The position numbers and the translations under genes are program-made. A stretch of DNA of 64,000 nt from Cellulomonas sp. KH9. Lineage in GTDB: Bacteria; Actinomycetota; Actinomycetes; Actinomycetales; Cellulomonadaceae. Under the pieces are notes generated by a model. That model was not told the DNA's origin. It saw only the letters and a list, made by a program, of their open reading frames with translations, and did no database searches. Positions 42,601 to 50,907 of this stretch are shown here, in pieces. Positions within the stretch are counted from its first letter, which is position 1. Every line of letters begins with the position of its first letter. The stretch covers positions 583,749 to 647,748 of the forward strand of contig NZ_FOSE01000001.1 of assembly GCF_900114185.1 (NCBI RefSeq). The letters run 5' to 3'.

Positions 42601-45362
42601 TACCGTCGCGTCTCCCCGGGCAGCAGGACGACCTCGACGGGATCGGGCGTCACCCAGTCGTCCGCCGGCAGGCCCACGACGACGACCTCCCACGTCCCGG
42701 CGGGCAGGCGCCGCAGCTCGTACATGCCCTGCGTGAGCCGCGCGCAGCGGGCGTCGGTGCCCGTGCAGGTCGCGGTCGCGGGGGCGCACGTGGTGGCGGA
42801 CCCGGCGGGGCGTGCGACGACGCACACGTCGGTGGGCAGGGCGCCGACGCGCGGCAGCACCGAGCCGACGAGGGACGGCGACGGCGTCAGCGCGACCGTC
42901 GCGGCCTCCACGACCACGCCCATCGGCACGGTGACGGCGACGGTGCCCGTCTCGTACCCGGGCACCGACACGGTGAGCGTGTACCGGCCGGGCAGCAGGC
43001 CGCCGTCGCCGTCTGCGGGCAGGACGTAGGCGTCGTCCGGGGCCGCGGTGGTGGTGACGGTGCGCGTCGTGCCGTCCAGGGCGGCGGCGGTCGTGGTGAC
43101 CGTGACCAGGCACGGCTCGGTGGTGGCCAGGCACTGCACGCGCCCGCCGGTGGAGGCGTCGGTGACGCGGCCCGTGACGCCCGCGGTCGCGACGAGCCCG
43201 TCACCGGGCACGGACGTCAGCACGAGGTCCGAGGACGCCGCCGCACCGGCGGCGACCTCCACCTGGGCGTGCCCGGTGACGTACCCGAACGCCTCGGCGG
43301 ACAGCACGTACGTGCCGGCGGCGACGCCGACGAACCGGTAGGACCCCCGGCCGTCCGACGACGACATCGACTTGTACGTGGTGGTGCCGTCGCTCAGGGT
43401 GAGCCCGGCCGCGGTGACGCCGGCGCCGTCGTCGGCGCGGACCGTGCCCGAGACGGAGCCGCCGACGGCCGTCATGGCGACCTCCCACCCCGCGACGCCC
43501 GCCGCGGTGACGTCCAGCTCGCGCGTGACCGTCGCGTACCCCGGCCCGCCGACCGTCACGGTGTACGTGCCGGGCACCGGCAGGTCCGCCAGGACGAACC
43601 GGCCGGCGTCGTCGCCCGTGAGGGTCGTGGCGGTCCGCGTGACGGTGCCGTCGGTCGCGGTGACCGTCAGGCCGCCGATGCCGCCGACGCCGCCCAGCGC
43701 CGCGGTGCCGACCGCGACGCCGGTGACCGCCGCGACCCCCGGCTCCACCGCCAGGTCGACGTCGCGCTCACCCGCAGCGCCCAGTGCCACGAGCCGCGAC
43801 GTGCTGCCCCAGCGGTCGGACGACGCCGTGACGAGGTACGTGCTCGGCGTGCTCAGGCCCTCGACGGACCAGGTGCCCACGCGTCCCTCGGTGACGGTGC
43901 GCGTGGTCACCGTCGTCGTGCCGTCGGTGAGCGTGAGCTCGACGCCGCCGACGGGCCCGTCGGGGCCCGTGACGAGGCCGCGCAGCACGCCGTCGCCGGC
44001 GCGCAGCTCGGTGCGCAGCGGCGCCGCGGACAGCTCGGCACCCGTCAGCACGTACCGCTGGGTGCGGTAGCCGGGCTTGGCGACCGTCACGAGGTAGCGC
44101 GTCGTGGGGGACAGGCCGGCGAACGCCCACGTGCCCGCCGCGTCCGTCGTGGTGCGCAGCCGCTGCGCGGTGCCGGTGGTGCCCTCGACGGTCAGCGCGG
44201 TGCCCAGCAGCTTGCCGGGTGCCGCGTCGGCGGTGCCGGCCAGCACCCGGCCCACGGCGGCGGCGACCGGTCCCGCGGCCGGGGCCAGCGCGGTGGTGAG
44301 GGCAGCCCCGAGGGCCGCCCGTCCCACGGCGGCGGCGGAGGTCGGGACGTCGGTGCCCGTCGTCGTCGCGGCACCGGTCGAGCCCCACAGCTCCGACGTC
44401 GGCACCACCTGCACGCTCGCGTCGCCGGGGTCGGGCCCGGTGACCTGCCCGGCGACGCGCAGCGTGGCGGTGCCCGGGGCGGCGTCCGGAGCCGCGGCCG
44501 CGTCCCCGCCGTCCCCGCCCGTGGCCGTGCCCGACCCGTCGCCGGACCCGTCGCCCGGCCCGTCCGCCGCCGGGGACCCGGGGTCCGCCACGAGCGTGTC
44601 GCCGTCCCGGTCGCCGAGCGCCGTCACGACGCGCGGGATCCCGACCAGCGCCCCACCGACCCACAGCGCGAGCACGGCGACGACCGCGGCGACCTTGAGC
44701 ACACCCGGCCCCAGCCACGCGCGCGACGTGAACGTGCCCGGCACCTGCTGCGGCGCGCCGCGCCCGGTGACGGTGACGGTGAACGTGTGGCGCTGCGCGT
44801 GCCCGACCCAGCGGGGCACGGTCCGCAGCACGGCCGGCACGCGCACGGTCCCCGCGGCGGGGACCTCCACGGCCGTGTGCGGCACGTCGACGTCGACGCC
44901 GTGGCCGGTGGCCGACAGCCGCACGGCCGCCGGGGTCGCCGTGGTGTTGGCGAGCACGACCTCGACGCGGCGGCGGCCGCGCCCCCGCGCGTCCGTGGGC
45001 TCCACACCGGCGACCAGCCCGTCGGCCACGGCGAGCGTGAGCACGGCGTCGGTGACGGTGCGTCCCGCGGCGCTCTCGACCACCACGAGGAACGGGTAGT
45101 CGCCGGGGGCGGCGCCCGCCGGCGGCGTCACGCGCAGCGTCGTGCCCGCGGTCGCGCCCGGGGCCAGGGCGGGCACCGTCACGGCCTGCGCGGCCCACGC
45201 CGGCTCGAGGCCGATCGCGTGGACCTGCACGTCCAGCGGTCCGGCGGCGACGTTGCGGACGCGGACGGTGACGTCCACGTCGCGGCCCGGGGACCCGTGG
45301 GCGGCGCTGCCGACCGTCACCGTCGGCGCGGTGGCGGTGCTGCGCCGGGAGGCGTCGCTCAC
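39654..45362 (-). CDS. Giant type II membrane protein with Ig-like and CarboxypepD_reg/Cna-B repeats (1902 aa)
   Basis: Residues about 1-215 form two Ig-like domains with no signal peptide (start SDASRRSTATAPTVTVGSAA). One membrane helix lies at about 221-241 (VLKVAAVVAVLALWVGGALV), followed by a Gly/Asp/Ala linker. About a dozen carboxypeptidase-regulatory/Cna-B-like repeats of 70-110 residues follow, with motifs such as GTYTVTVGGPGYATVTREL, YLVTVAKPGYRTQRYVL and GTYVLSAEAFGYV. A final Ig3-like domain and Gly-rich tail end the protein. Topology should be N-terminus inside, repeats outside. It is the last gene of the DUF4255 operon, 37 bases after the 834-residue paralogue. A role as extracellular stalk or adhesin docking the CIS is inferred. 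Confidence 0.88.
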   Translation of the reverse strand: MSDASRRSTATAPTVTVGSAAHGSPGRDVDVTVRVRNVAAGPLDVQVHAIGLEPAWAAQAVTVPALAPGATAGTTLRVTPPAGAAPGDYPFLVVVESAAGRTVTDAVLTLAVADGLVAGVEPTDARGRGRRRVEVVLANTTATPAAVRLSATGHGVDVDVPHTAVEVPAAGTVRVPAVLRTVPRWVGHAQRHTFTVTVTGRGAPQQVPGTFTSRAWLGPGVLKVAAVVAVLALWVGGALVGIPRVVTALGDRDGDTLVADPGSPAADGPGDGSGDGSGTATGGDGGDAAAAPDAAPGTATLRVAGQVTGPDPGDASVQVVPTSELWGSTGAATTTGTDVPTSAAAVGRAALGAALTTALAPAAGPVAAAVGRVLAGTADAAPGKLLGTALTVEGTTGTAQRLRTTTDAAGTWAFAGLSPTTRYLVTVAKPGYRTQRYVLTGAELSAAPLRTELRAGDGVLRGLVTGPDGPVGGVELTLTDGTTTVTTRTVTEGRVGTWSVEGLSTPSTYLVTASSDRWGSTSRLVALGAAGERDVDLAVEPGVAAVTGVAVGTAALGGVGGIGGLTVTATDGTVTRTATTLTGDDAGRFVLADLPVPGTYTVTVGGPGYATVTRELDVTAAGVAGWEVAMTAVGGSVSGTVRADDGAGVTAAGLTLSDGTTTYKSMSSSDGRGSYRFVGVAAGTYVLSAEAFGYVTGHAQVEVAAGAAASSDLVLTSVPGDGLVATAGVTGRVTDASTGGRVQCLATTEPCLVTVTTTAAALDGTTRTVTTTAAPDDAYVLPADGDGGLLPGRYTLTVSVPGYETGTVAVTVPMGVVVEAATVALTPSPSLVGSVLPRVGALPTDVCVVARPAGSATTCAPATATCTGTDARCARLTQGMYELRRLPAGTWEVVVVGLPADDWVTPDPVEVVLLPGETRRYDATIERLGIIRVTTLRADATGAIDVARDASVRAEQVGGPTVRTAVSDTHGIAELRGLTPGTYRIVTSAPDDPGVEVVVERDISLNQQLDATVVLASPVGDQVVQVVVQSADDAYQALPGARVTVTGVVGYSGTTQVRRSQTFTADASGEVLVCTAATAACAGLPVLALVSGQVDIAVQADGFDAQRLGAVELGAVDRVVLTPSYQLLDASALLVPAVAAVPDLALEVVSAPPGTGTVRLTPAATGTATTHGEAPDARPATRVALTFVDTAIGVENRIRPGTYRFALRAPGWSTPTATTEVVVDVPYRTADTADTTHSQTVLLRDGGVRVTLAPDGAAPLAAARVTLSAGGAVVAQRDVTGTPVVDLGALPVGAYDLQVVAAGFRTPAPVGVEVGAGSVATPSVPLAGLGRIHGTVSTRLGAGWTVALPGAEVRAVGPADGTGSGDVTFGARSDGSGAFTLVGDLDREGLWDGDWDVTASADAHTAATVRAVVAPGTTTSHLELDPLGSTLTVRVTDAAGAAVTSGLSVRLAYSDHAVTIAPPTVDGDEFVFSGLLPLTYTLWVVPSTSEYTTVSTRVTVGPGQPGRVEVPLATPTGAVQGQVTQEAADGSTDALPGVTVTATPQGSTDGVSVTTDTDGRYLLSGLGGGTYALTFTASGTTLTRGVQVVPGQGTVLDVTFPLTRHAVTVQLTSSIGADLTGGLVTLTSATGTVLGPQPVARSGTRHVTTFPQVPPGTWTVRAAGPAGHLATVQQTVQVSGPTTVPLQLREVELRLRATGGAPAVDVTVAPTGGTPVDVRLLDGASDSVLYLPGSTAGPAAALTATTSPGWRVALSQATVPAGATQLLVTATTTPVPAVTSVSARSAGPVEVGTDLTVTVTVTTASGTPAGQVQVGVGSPSVWGAAVPLAGGTATVRVPTTGWSPGSSTLAVRYLPSSTTTWAPSSTTVGVQVQPVTVVPGPGGGGSGGDQGGGQDGAAPVDG

Positions 45363-45399
45363 TGCGGTGCTCCGATCCTGCGTGCCGCGGCACGCGCGT

Positions 45400-47904
45400 T
45401 CACGAGGTCACGTCCACGGTCCGCTGCTCGCTGGCGCCCAGCGTGAACGGCGCCGAGACGCCGAGCACGGAGCCGCCCGCGACCACGCGGACCTCCACGA
45501 GGTAGTTCTGCGGTGCGTCGACGTCGTCCAGGGCGTACGCCCCGGCGGCGTCGGTGGTCGTCGACGCGACGGGCTGCGCGCCCGCCAGGCCGTAGTCCGC
45601 GGCGCGGAACAGGCGCACGGTCGCACCGGCGGCCGCGGCACCGGCGCGCGTGACCGAGCCCCGCACGCCCGCGGGTCGCACGAGCACCGGGCTGAGCGTC
45701 GCGTCCTGCCCGGCCTGCACCACGACGATCTGCGAGACGCTGCGGGTGCCGGCGCGCGTGAACGTCACGGTGTACGTCCCGGGCGGCAGGGCGTCGACCG
45801 CGTACCGGCCCACGGTCCCGGCGGGTGTCGACGCGGTCGTGACCGTGCGGGTGACGGTCCCGGACGCCACCTGGACCGTCACGTTGCCGGCCGGTGCGGG
45901 GGCGCCGGCGGCGTCCTGCTGCTGCACGGTGCCGGACAGCGTGCCCGTCGCGGAGCGCATCGTGACGTCGAGCCCCTGCGCGGACGCGGCGCCCGACGTG
46001 ACGCGCCCGAACCCGTCGACGCTCACCGAGAGCACCTGCGACTGCAGGTCGGCGCGCGCGAACGTCACGGTGTACGTGCCGGGCACGGGGACCCCGGTCA
46101 TCCGCCACGTGCCCGACCCCGACCGTGCGGCGGTGCGCCACGTGCTCGCGCCGTCGGTCACGGTGACCTCCACCCCGCCGGGGTCGCCGACCGGCACGCC
46201 CACGGTGCCGCCGAGGGCGCCCTCGGCGTCCCCGAGCACCACGGCGACGCCCGTGAGTTGCTGGCCCTCGCCGAGCGTCAGGGTCAGCGTCGAGGGGGCG
46301 CGACCGTCGGCGCTGACGACGACCGTGTAGGTGCCGGGGGTCGGCAGGCCGCGCAGCACGAACGAGCCGACGGCGTCCTGCGTGAGCGACACCGTCTCGA
46401 CGCGCACCGCCGCGGACGACGCGACCACGGTCGCGCCGCCCAGCGGGCCGCCGCCGCCGCTGACCGTGCCGCTGATCGTGCCGTCCCCGAGCAGCAGCGA
46501 CAGCTCCAGGCCGCTGCGGGACTCCCCGGCCGCCACGTCGACGCGCTGCACGTGCGTCGCGAACCCCGGCTTCGTGACGACGAGGTCGTACACCGCCGGC
46601 GACGGGACGTCGGCGACGTCGAACGTGCCGTCCTCGCCCACGGGCACCGTCCGCACGACGACGCCGTCGCCCGCGACCGGTGCGCCGCCCTCGCCCGCGA
46701 CGTCCGTGCCCAGCAGCGGCGCGGTGTCCAGGGGCATCTGCACCTGGACGGTCGCGCCGCCCACGTCGTCGCCCGTGACGACGCCCGTCAGGGTCGCGGG
46801 CACGCCGCCGACGACGACCACGAGACCCTCGGCCGCGGCGCCGTCCTCGACGTCCACGGCGGTGGCGTCGTCCGGCGACGACGCCGCGGGGTACCAGACC
46901 TCGGCGAACCCGGCGCCGCGCACCCGCAGCAGGTAGGACCCGCCGGCGAGCCGCCCGACCGTGAACGTCCCGTCGGGGGCGGTGGCGACCGTGGCGACGG
47001 CCGCGCTCGTGTCGTCCGGGTCGACGACCTCCACGCTGACGCCGCCGAGCGTCGCACCCGTCGTCAGCTCCACCACGGTGCCCGCGACGCGCGCGGTCCC
47101 GCTCGTCGCCGCGGCGTCCCGCGCCTGCGCGACCTGCAGCGCCAGGTCCCGGTCCGCGGCCGAGCGCTGCACGACCGTGCCCAGCGCCAGCGCGATGACG
47201 GTCGCGAAGACCGTGACGGCGGCGAGCAGGCCCACCAGGGCCAGCGCACCGCGCGTGAACCGCGGGCGCTGCACGAACACGCCGGTCGCGGCCGGGGGCG
47301 CGTCGGGGGCGGGGGCGTGCGGGCCGGTGGTCCGCAGCTCGAAGGGCCGCAGCAGGGGGTCCCCGACCCACGGGCGGCGGGCGCGCGCGGTCAGCGTCAC
47401 GGACGTCGACGCGCGCGGGGGGACGACGACCTCGGGCGGGTCGAACGCGAAGACGGCCCGCGCCTCGGGGTCGACCGCCGCGAGCCCGCCCACGTGCTCG
47501 GTGTTGCCGTCGTTGTGCACGACGGCCGTGAACACGGCCTGCCGGCCCGCGGTGACGGTCGGCGGGTCCAGCACGACGCGCGTGCGGCGCACCGCGGGCA
47601 CCTCCAGCACGACCTCGTGCAGGCTCACGGCCGCCGGGTCCGCCCGGTCGACGACCTCGACGGTCGCGGTCCCGCGGCCCGCGGGGGCGTCGGGCGGGAG
47701 CGTGAGGGCGATCCGCACGCCCACGGTCGCACCGGGGAACAGCCGGGGCTCCGGGTCCGCGACGTGCACCCACGCGGGGTCGACGCCGAGGACGCGCACG
47801 GCGAACCCGGTGATGACGTCGCGCGTGTTCGTCAGCGTGACGACGACCTCGCCGGTGACGCCGGCGCCGGCGGGCAGGTGGCGGGGGGTGACGTCGACGT
47901 GCAT
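45400..47904 (-). CDS. Type II membrane protein with Ig-like and CarboxypepD_reg repeats (834 aa)
   Basis: This paralogue has the same order as its neighbours. N-terminal Ig-like domains (HVDVTPRHLPAGAGVTGEVV, then RTRVVLDPPTVTAGRQAVFT) lie at about 1-200. One membrane helix is at about 219-243 (GALALVGLLAAVTVFATVIA). About six CarboxypepD_reg repeats fill the remainder, with the signature GTYTVTFARADLQ and ALPPGTYTVTFTRAG. No catalytic peptidase domain or sortase signal exists. ATG 47904 overlaps the preceding stop as TGATG. Repeats of this type are common in cell-surface proteins, where they act as rigid spacers. Confidence 0.88.
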   Translation of the reverse strand: MHVDVTPRHLPAGAGVTGEVVVTLTNTRDVITGFAVRVLGVDPAWVHVADPEPRLFPGATVGVRIALTLPPDAPAGRGTATVEVVDRADPAAVSLHEVVLEVPAVRRTRVVLDPPTVTAGRQAVFTAVVHNDGNTEHVGGLAAVDPEARAVFAFDPPEVVVPPRASTSVTLTARARRPWVGDPLLRPFELRTTGPHAPAPDAPPAATGVFVQRPRFTRGALALVGLLAAVTVFATVIALALGTVVQRSAADRDLALQVAQARDAAATSGTARVAGTVVELTTGATLGGVSVEVVDPDDTSAAVATVATAPDGTFTVGRLAGGSYLLRVRGAGFAEVWYPAASSPDDATAVDVEDGAAAEGLVVVVGGVPATLTGVVTGDDVGGATVQVQMPLDTAPLLGTDVAGEGGAPVAGDGVVVRTVPVGEDGTFDVADVPSPAVYDLVVTKPGFATHVQRVDVAAGESRSGLELSLLLGDGTISGTVSGGGGPLGGATVVASSAAVRVETVSLTQDAVGSFVLRGLPTPGTYTVVVSADGRAPSTLTLTLGEGQQLTGVAVVLGDAEGALGGTVGVPVGDPGGVEVTVTDGASTWRTAARSGSGTWRMTGVPVPGTYTVTFARADLQSQVLSVSVDGFGRVTSGAASAQGLDVTMRSATGTLSGTVQQQDAAGAPAPAGNVTVQVASGTVTRTVTTASTPAGTVGRYAVDALPPGTYTVTFTRAGTRSVSQIVVVQAGQDATLSPVLVRPAGVRGSVTRAGAAAAGATVRLFRAADYGLAGAQPVASTTTDAAGAYALDDVDAPQNYLVEVRVVAGGSVLGVSAPFTLGASEQRTVDVTS

Positions 47905-50090
47905 CAGGCGCCCGCCACCGTCAGGTCGGTGCGCACCGAGGCGCCACCCGCCACGGTGACCAGCGTGGTCACCAGCACGCGGCCGTCGGCGTCCAGCACG
48001 GAGACGGTCCACCGGCCCGCGTGCAGGCCGTCGAGGGCGTACGTGCCCGCACCGAGCGTCCCGCTCTGCGCGGACGTCGTGGTGCGCACCTCGGCGCCGT
48101 CCGTGGCCTGCACGGTCAGCCCCGCGGTGCCGGCACCCCCGCGCAGCACCCGCCCGCTGACCGTGCCGACCGCGGGTCGCAGGGTGACGGTCCCGGCGGA
48201 CCGGGTCGCGGCGTCCACCGCGACCGTGGTCGACGTGTACCCGTCCCGTGCGAACGTCAGCGTCAGCTCGCCCGCCCCGACACCGGCCAGGGTGAACGCG
48301 CCGACGTCGCCCGCGGTGAGCGTCGTGGTGGTGCCGCCCGCGCCGCCCGCGGTGACCTGCACCCCGCCGAGCCCGGTGCCGGCGGGGTCGACGACCCGGC
48401 CCGTGACGGTGCCGGCGCCCGCGGGCAGCGCGACCCGCACGTCGTCGCGCTGCTCGCCGGCGGCGAGGTCGACGACGAGGGTCTGCGTGCCGTACCCGGT
48501 GCGCGCGAACGTCAGCACGTACGTCGCCGGCGTCGGCAGCGCGGGCAGCACGAACCGGCCGACCTCACCGACCGTCGGCGTGCCGACCTGCACCTCCTCG
48601 CCGTCGACCGTGGTGGTCACCGTCACGCCGCCGAGGGGGCGGACGCCGTCGGTGACGACCCCCGCGACCTGGCCGGTGCCGGCGCCGAGGGTCACGGCCG
48701 TCGCGATGCGCTGCTGCCCGCCGAGCACCCGCTCGGTGGTGGTGGTCGGGGCGTACCCCTCGGCCGTGAACGTCAGCGTGTACGTGCCGGGGGCGGGCAG
48801 CCCCTCGAACAGGTAGGTGCCGCCCTGCGTGGCGGTCGTCCACGTGAGCGCCGGGTCGGCGCCGTCCCACGCGGCGGTCGCGGTGACGTCGACGACGACC
48901 TCACGCGTCGTCTGCCCCACCTCGACCGTGCCCGTCAGCGACGCCGCGTCGCCCGTGACGCGCAGGTCGACGCCCTCGGTGGTCTGCTGCGCGGGGGCGC
49001 GGACCTCGCGGGCGGCCCCGTCGGTCGCCGCCGCCGGGTACCAGAGGGTCGTGTACCCGGGGGACTGCACGCGCACCAGGTACGGCCCGGGGAAGAGCCC
49101 GGACATCGTGTACGTGCCGTCCGACTGCGTCGCGGCCGACGAGACCACGCTCAGGCCGTCCCGGGTGCGCCGCAGGGCGTCGACCGTGAGCCGTCCCACC
49201 CCCTCGCCGTCGACCGCCGACGTGACCGTGCCGGTGAGCGTCGCGCCGACGGCCGCGGGCACGGCGCCGTCCTTCGGCAGCGCACCGTCCGGGGTGGCGC
49301 CCGCGCCCACGGTCGCCGCGTAGAAGGACCCCGCCACGACCTTGCCGACCGGCTCGGCGCCGAGCGCCGTGCGCATGCCGAACCACATCGCCGCCGCCCA
49401 GCCCGCGACGATCGCGACCAGGACGAGCGCGGTGACGGCGCCCCGGCCCACCAGCGGGCGGTGCCGCAGCGTCAGCAGGACGTCGCCGCGGACGGCCGCG
49501 TCCCCGAGGCCCACCGCCTCGACGCGCACCGCGCGGTCCTGGTCCGCACCCAGCAGGCGACGCGGCGCGTGCACGACGACCGTGGTGGCGGCCGTCGCGG
49601 CCACCGGCACGTGCAGGGTCGAGGGGGTGAGCGTCGCGGTGAGCGCGCGGTCGGTGTCGACGGCCCGCAGCGCCAGGTCCAGCGGGACGTTGCCCGTGTT
49701 GGTCGCCTGCACGGTGTACGCGGCGCGCCGGCGGGCGCGCACGAGCGTGGGCACCGCCCCGAGCCGCGTGCCCGGCCGTGCGGGCACCGTCAGCTCGATC
49801 GGCAGCGGTGCGGGGGCCGCCCCGCCGGTACGGCCGGTCAGCACCACCGACAGCGCGTGCGTCCCGGCCGGGTACGTCCCGGGCAGCCGGAACGTGAGCT
49901 GCACGTGCGCGGTCGCGTCGGGGAACAGCACCACCCGGCTGGGGCTGACCTCGACCGCCCCGGCGGGCACGCCGAGCACCTGGACGGTCAGCTCGTCGAT
50001 CACCCCGGAGGTGTTCTGCACCTCCAGGGGGACCGTCCCGGTGCCACCGGGTGCGACCTCCAGGGCGCTGGGTGCGCTGACCGCTCTCAT
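47904..50090 (-). CDS. Type II membrane protein with Ig-like and CarboxypepD_reg repeats (728 aa)
   Basis: The first of the three paralogues. N-terminal Ig-like domains (RAVSAPSALEVAPGGTGTVP, then RLGAVPTLVRARRRAAYTV) lie at about 1-200. A membrane helix lies at about 216-238 (GAVTALVLVAIVAGWAAAMW). About five repeats such as GPYLVRVQSPGYTTLWYPA and PGTYTLTFTAEGYAP follow. ATG 50090 overlaps the DUF4255 stop (ATGA), so it is translated with the CIS cap protein. The tight coupling suggests its cytoplasmic Ig-like domains meet the cap end of the particle. That is inference; no homology to known docking proteins is claimed. Confidence 0.88.
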   Translation of the reverse strand: MRAVSAPSALEVAPGGTGTVPLEVQNTSGVIDELTVQVLGVPAGAVEVSPSRVVLFPDATAHVQLTFRLPGTYPAGTHALSVVLTGRTGGAAPAPLPIELTVPARPGTRLGAVPTLVRARRRAAYTVQATNTGNVPLDLALRAVDTDRALTATLTPSTLHVPVAATAATTVVVHAPRRLLGADQDRAVRVEAVGLGDAAVRGDVLLTLRHRPLVGRGAVTALVLVAIVAGWAAAMWFGMRTALGAEPVGKVVAGSFYAATVGAGATPDGALPKDGAVPAAVGATLTGTVTSAVDGEGVGRLTVDALRRTRDGLSVVSSAATQSDGTYTMSGLFPGPYLVRVQSPGYTTLWYPAAATDGAAREVRAPAQQTTEGVDLRVTGDAASLTGTVEVGQTTREVVVDVTATAAWDGADPALTWTTATQGGTYLFEGLPAPGTYTLTFTAEGYAPTTTTERVLGGQQRIATAVTLGAGTGQVAGVVTDGVRPLGGVTVTTTVDGEEVQVGTPTVGEVGRFVLPALPTPATYVLTFARTGYGTQTLVVDLAAGEQRDDVRVALPAGAGTVTGRVVDPAGTGLGGVQVTAGGAGGTTTTLTAGDVGAFTLAGVGAGELTLTFARDGYTSTTVAVDAATRSAGTVTLRPAVGTVSGRVLRGGAGTAGLTVQATDGAEVRTTTSAQSGTLGAGTYALDGLHAGRWTVSVLDADGRVLVTTLVTVAGGASVRTDLTVAGA

Positions 50091-50659
50091 CGGCGCCCGT
50101 CGACGTGGGGCGAGAGCGCCGCCTCGACGCCGGCGACGGCGGTCGGTGCGTCCTGCCAGGGGTAGGCGTCCGCGGCGACCGTCGCGACCAGCGTGAACGA
50201 CGCGCGGACCTGCCCGCCGAGGGACGTCCACAGGTCGCGCGGGCGGTTGCGCTCGTCGGACGCGATCGACAGCTCCACGGGCGAGGACAGCGCGGCGGGT
50301 GCGAGGTCGGCCGGGACGGTCGGGTGGGCGAGCAGGCGCGTCAGCACGTCGCCCAGCAGCTGGTGCTCGTCGCGCGTCGAGCCTGCCCACGCGCTGACGA
50401 GGAAGCTCAGCTCGACCATCGGCAGCGGGAACCGGCGGCGTGCGACGGTGCCGTCGGGGTTGCGCACGGGTGCGTCCACGCGGGCGGGGCGGCCCGAGCG
50501 GGCGACGTCGTAGAGGAAGAGGTTCACGGTCAGGCGGTTGACGGTGGCGGACCACGTGGACGTCGGGGCGTCGAACACGACGTCGCCCTGCTGCTCGCTC
50601 AGCGGCAGCGCGGTGCGCAGGAGTCGCTCCAGCCCGTCCTGCACGGCAGGGATGAGCAC
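50087..50659 (-). CDS. CIS tail-terminator/cap protein, DUF4255 (Pvc16-type)
   Basis: The 190-residue protein is the DUF4255 protein that ends tube and sheath at the top of the particle. Family marks are IPAVQDGLERLLRTALPL at the start, the central VNRLTVNLFLYDVARSG, RRRFPLPMVELSFLVSAWA with DEHQLLGDVLTRLLAHP, and the C-terminal DLWTSLGGQVRASFTLVAT. GTG 50659 is preceded by GGGAGGTG. It is the first gene of the minus-strand operon that continues into the three giant membrane proteins, downstream of the CIS promoter motif at 50751-50795. Confidence 0.93.
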   Translation of the reverse strand: MLIPAVQDGLERLLRTALPLSEQQGDVVFDAPTSTWSATVNRLTVNLFLYDVARSGRPARVDAPVRNPDGTVARRRFPLPMVELSFLVSAWAGSTRDEHQLLGDVLTRLLAHPTVPADLAPAALSSPVELSIASDERNRPRDLWTSLGGQVRASFTLVATVAADAYPWQDAPTAVAGVEAALSPHVDGRR

Positions 50660-50750
50660 GGCACCTCCCGGCGGGGCAGCGGACCACGGACACGCCCGTC
50701 CGGCGCCGGCGCGCAGGAGAGTGCTGCGGGACCTGCCGTCGGGTGGCCCC

Positions 50751-50795
50751 ACGCTACGGACGCGCCCGTGCGGCGGGCATCGGTAATCGCTACGG
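50751..50795 (-). promoter_or_regulatory. CIS regulon promoter, copy 2 (before DUF4255 operon)
   Basis: On the minus strand, CCGTA-GCGAT-TACCG followed by ATG occupies 50795 down to 50778. Exactly 21 bases later is TAGCGT (50756-50751). The leader to GTG 50659 is about 85 bases. Because the operator is nearly palindromic and lies between divergent genes, it may also affect the AAA+ ATPase gene starting at 50908. Confidence 0.7.
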
Positions 50796-50907
50796 AACCT
50801 GCCCGGGACGGCTCGACGGGCCGTCGCGCGGGGTGCCAGGGTGCCGACGGGCGAGCGGACCGACCGCACGCCGTCCGGGCGCGACCCGGTGGAGGTGGGG
50901 GAGCACG

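Noticed and set aside
47904..50090. The CarboxypepD_reg proteins as carboxypeptidases
   Set aside because: Only the regulatory-like beta-sandwich repeats are present; no zinc peptidase catalytic domain can be found in any of the three.
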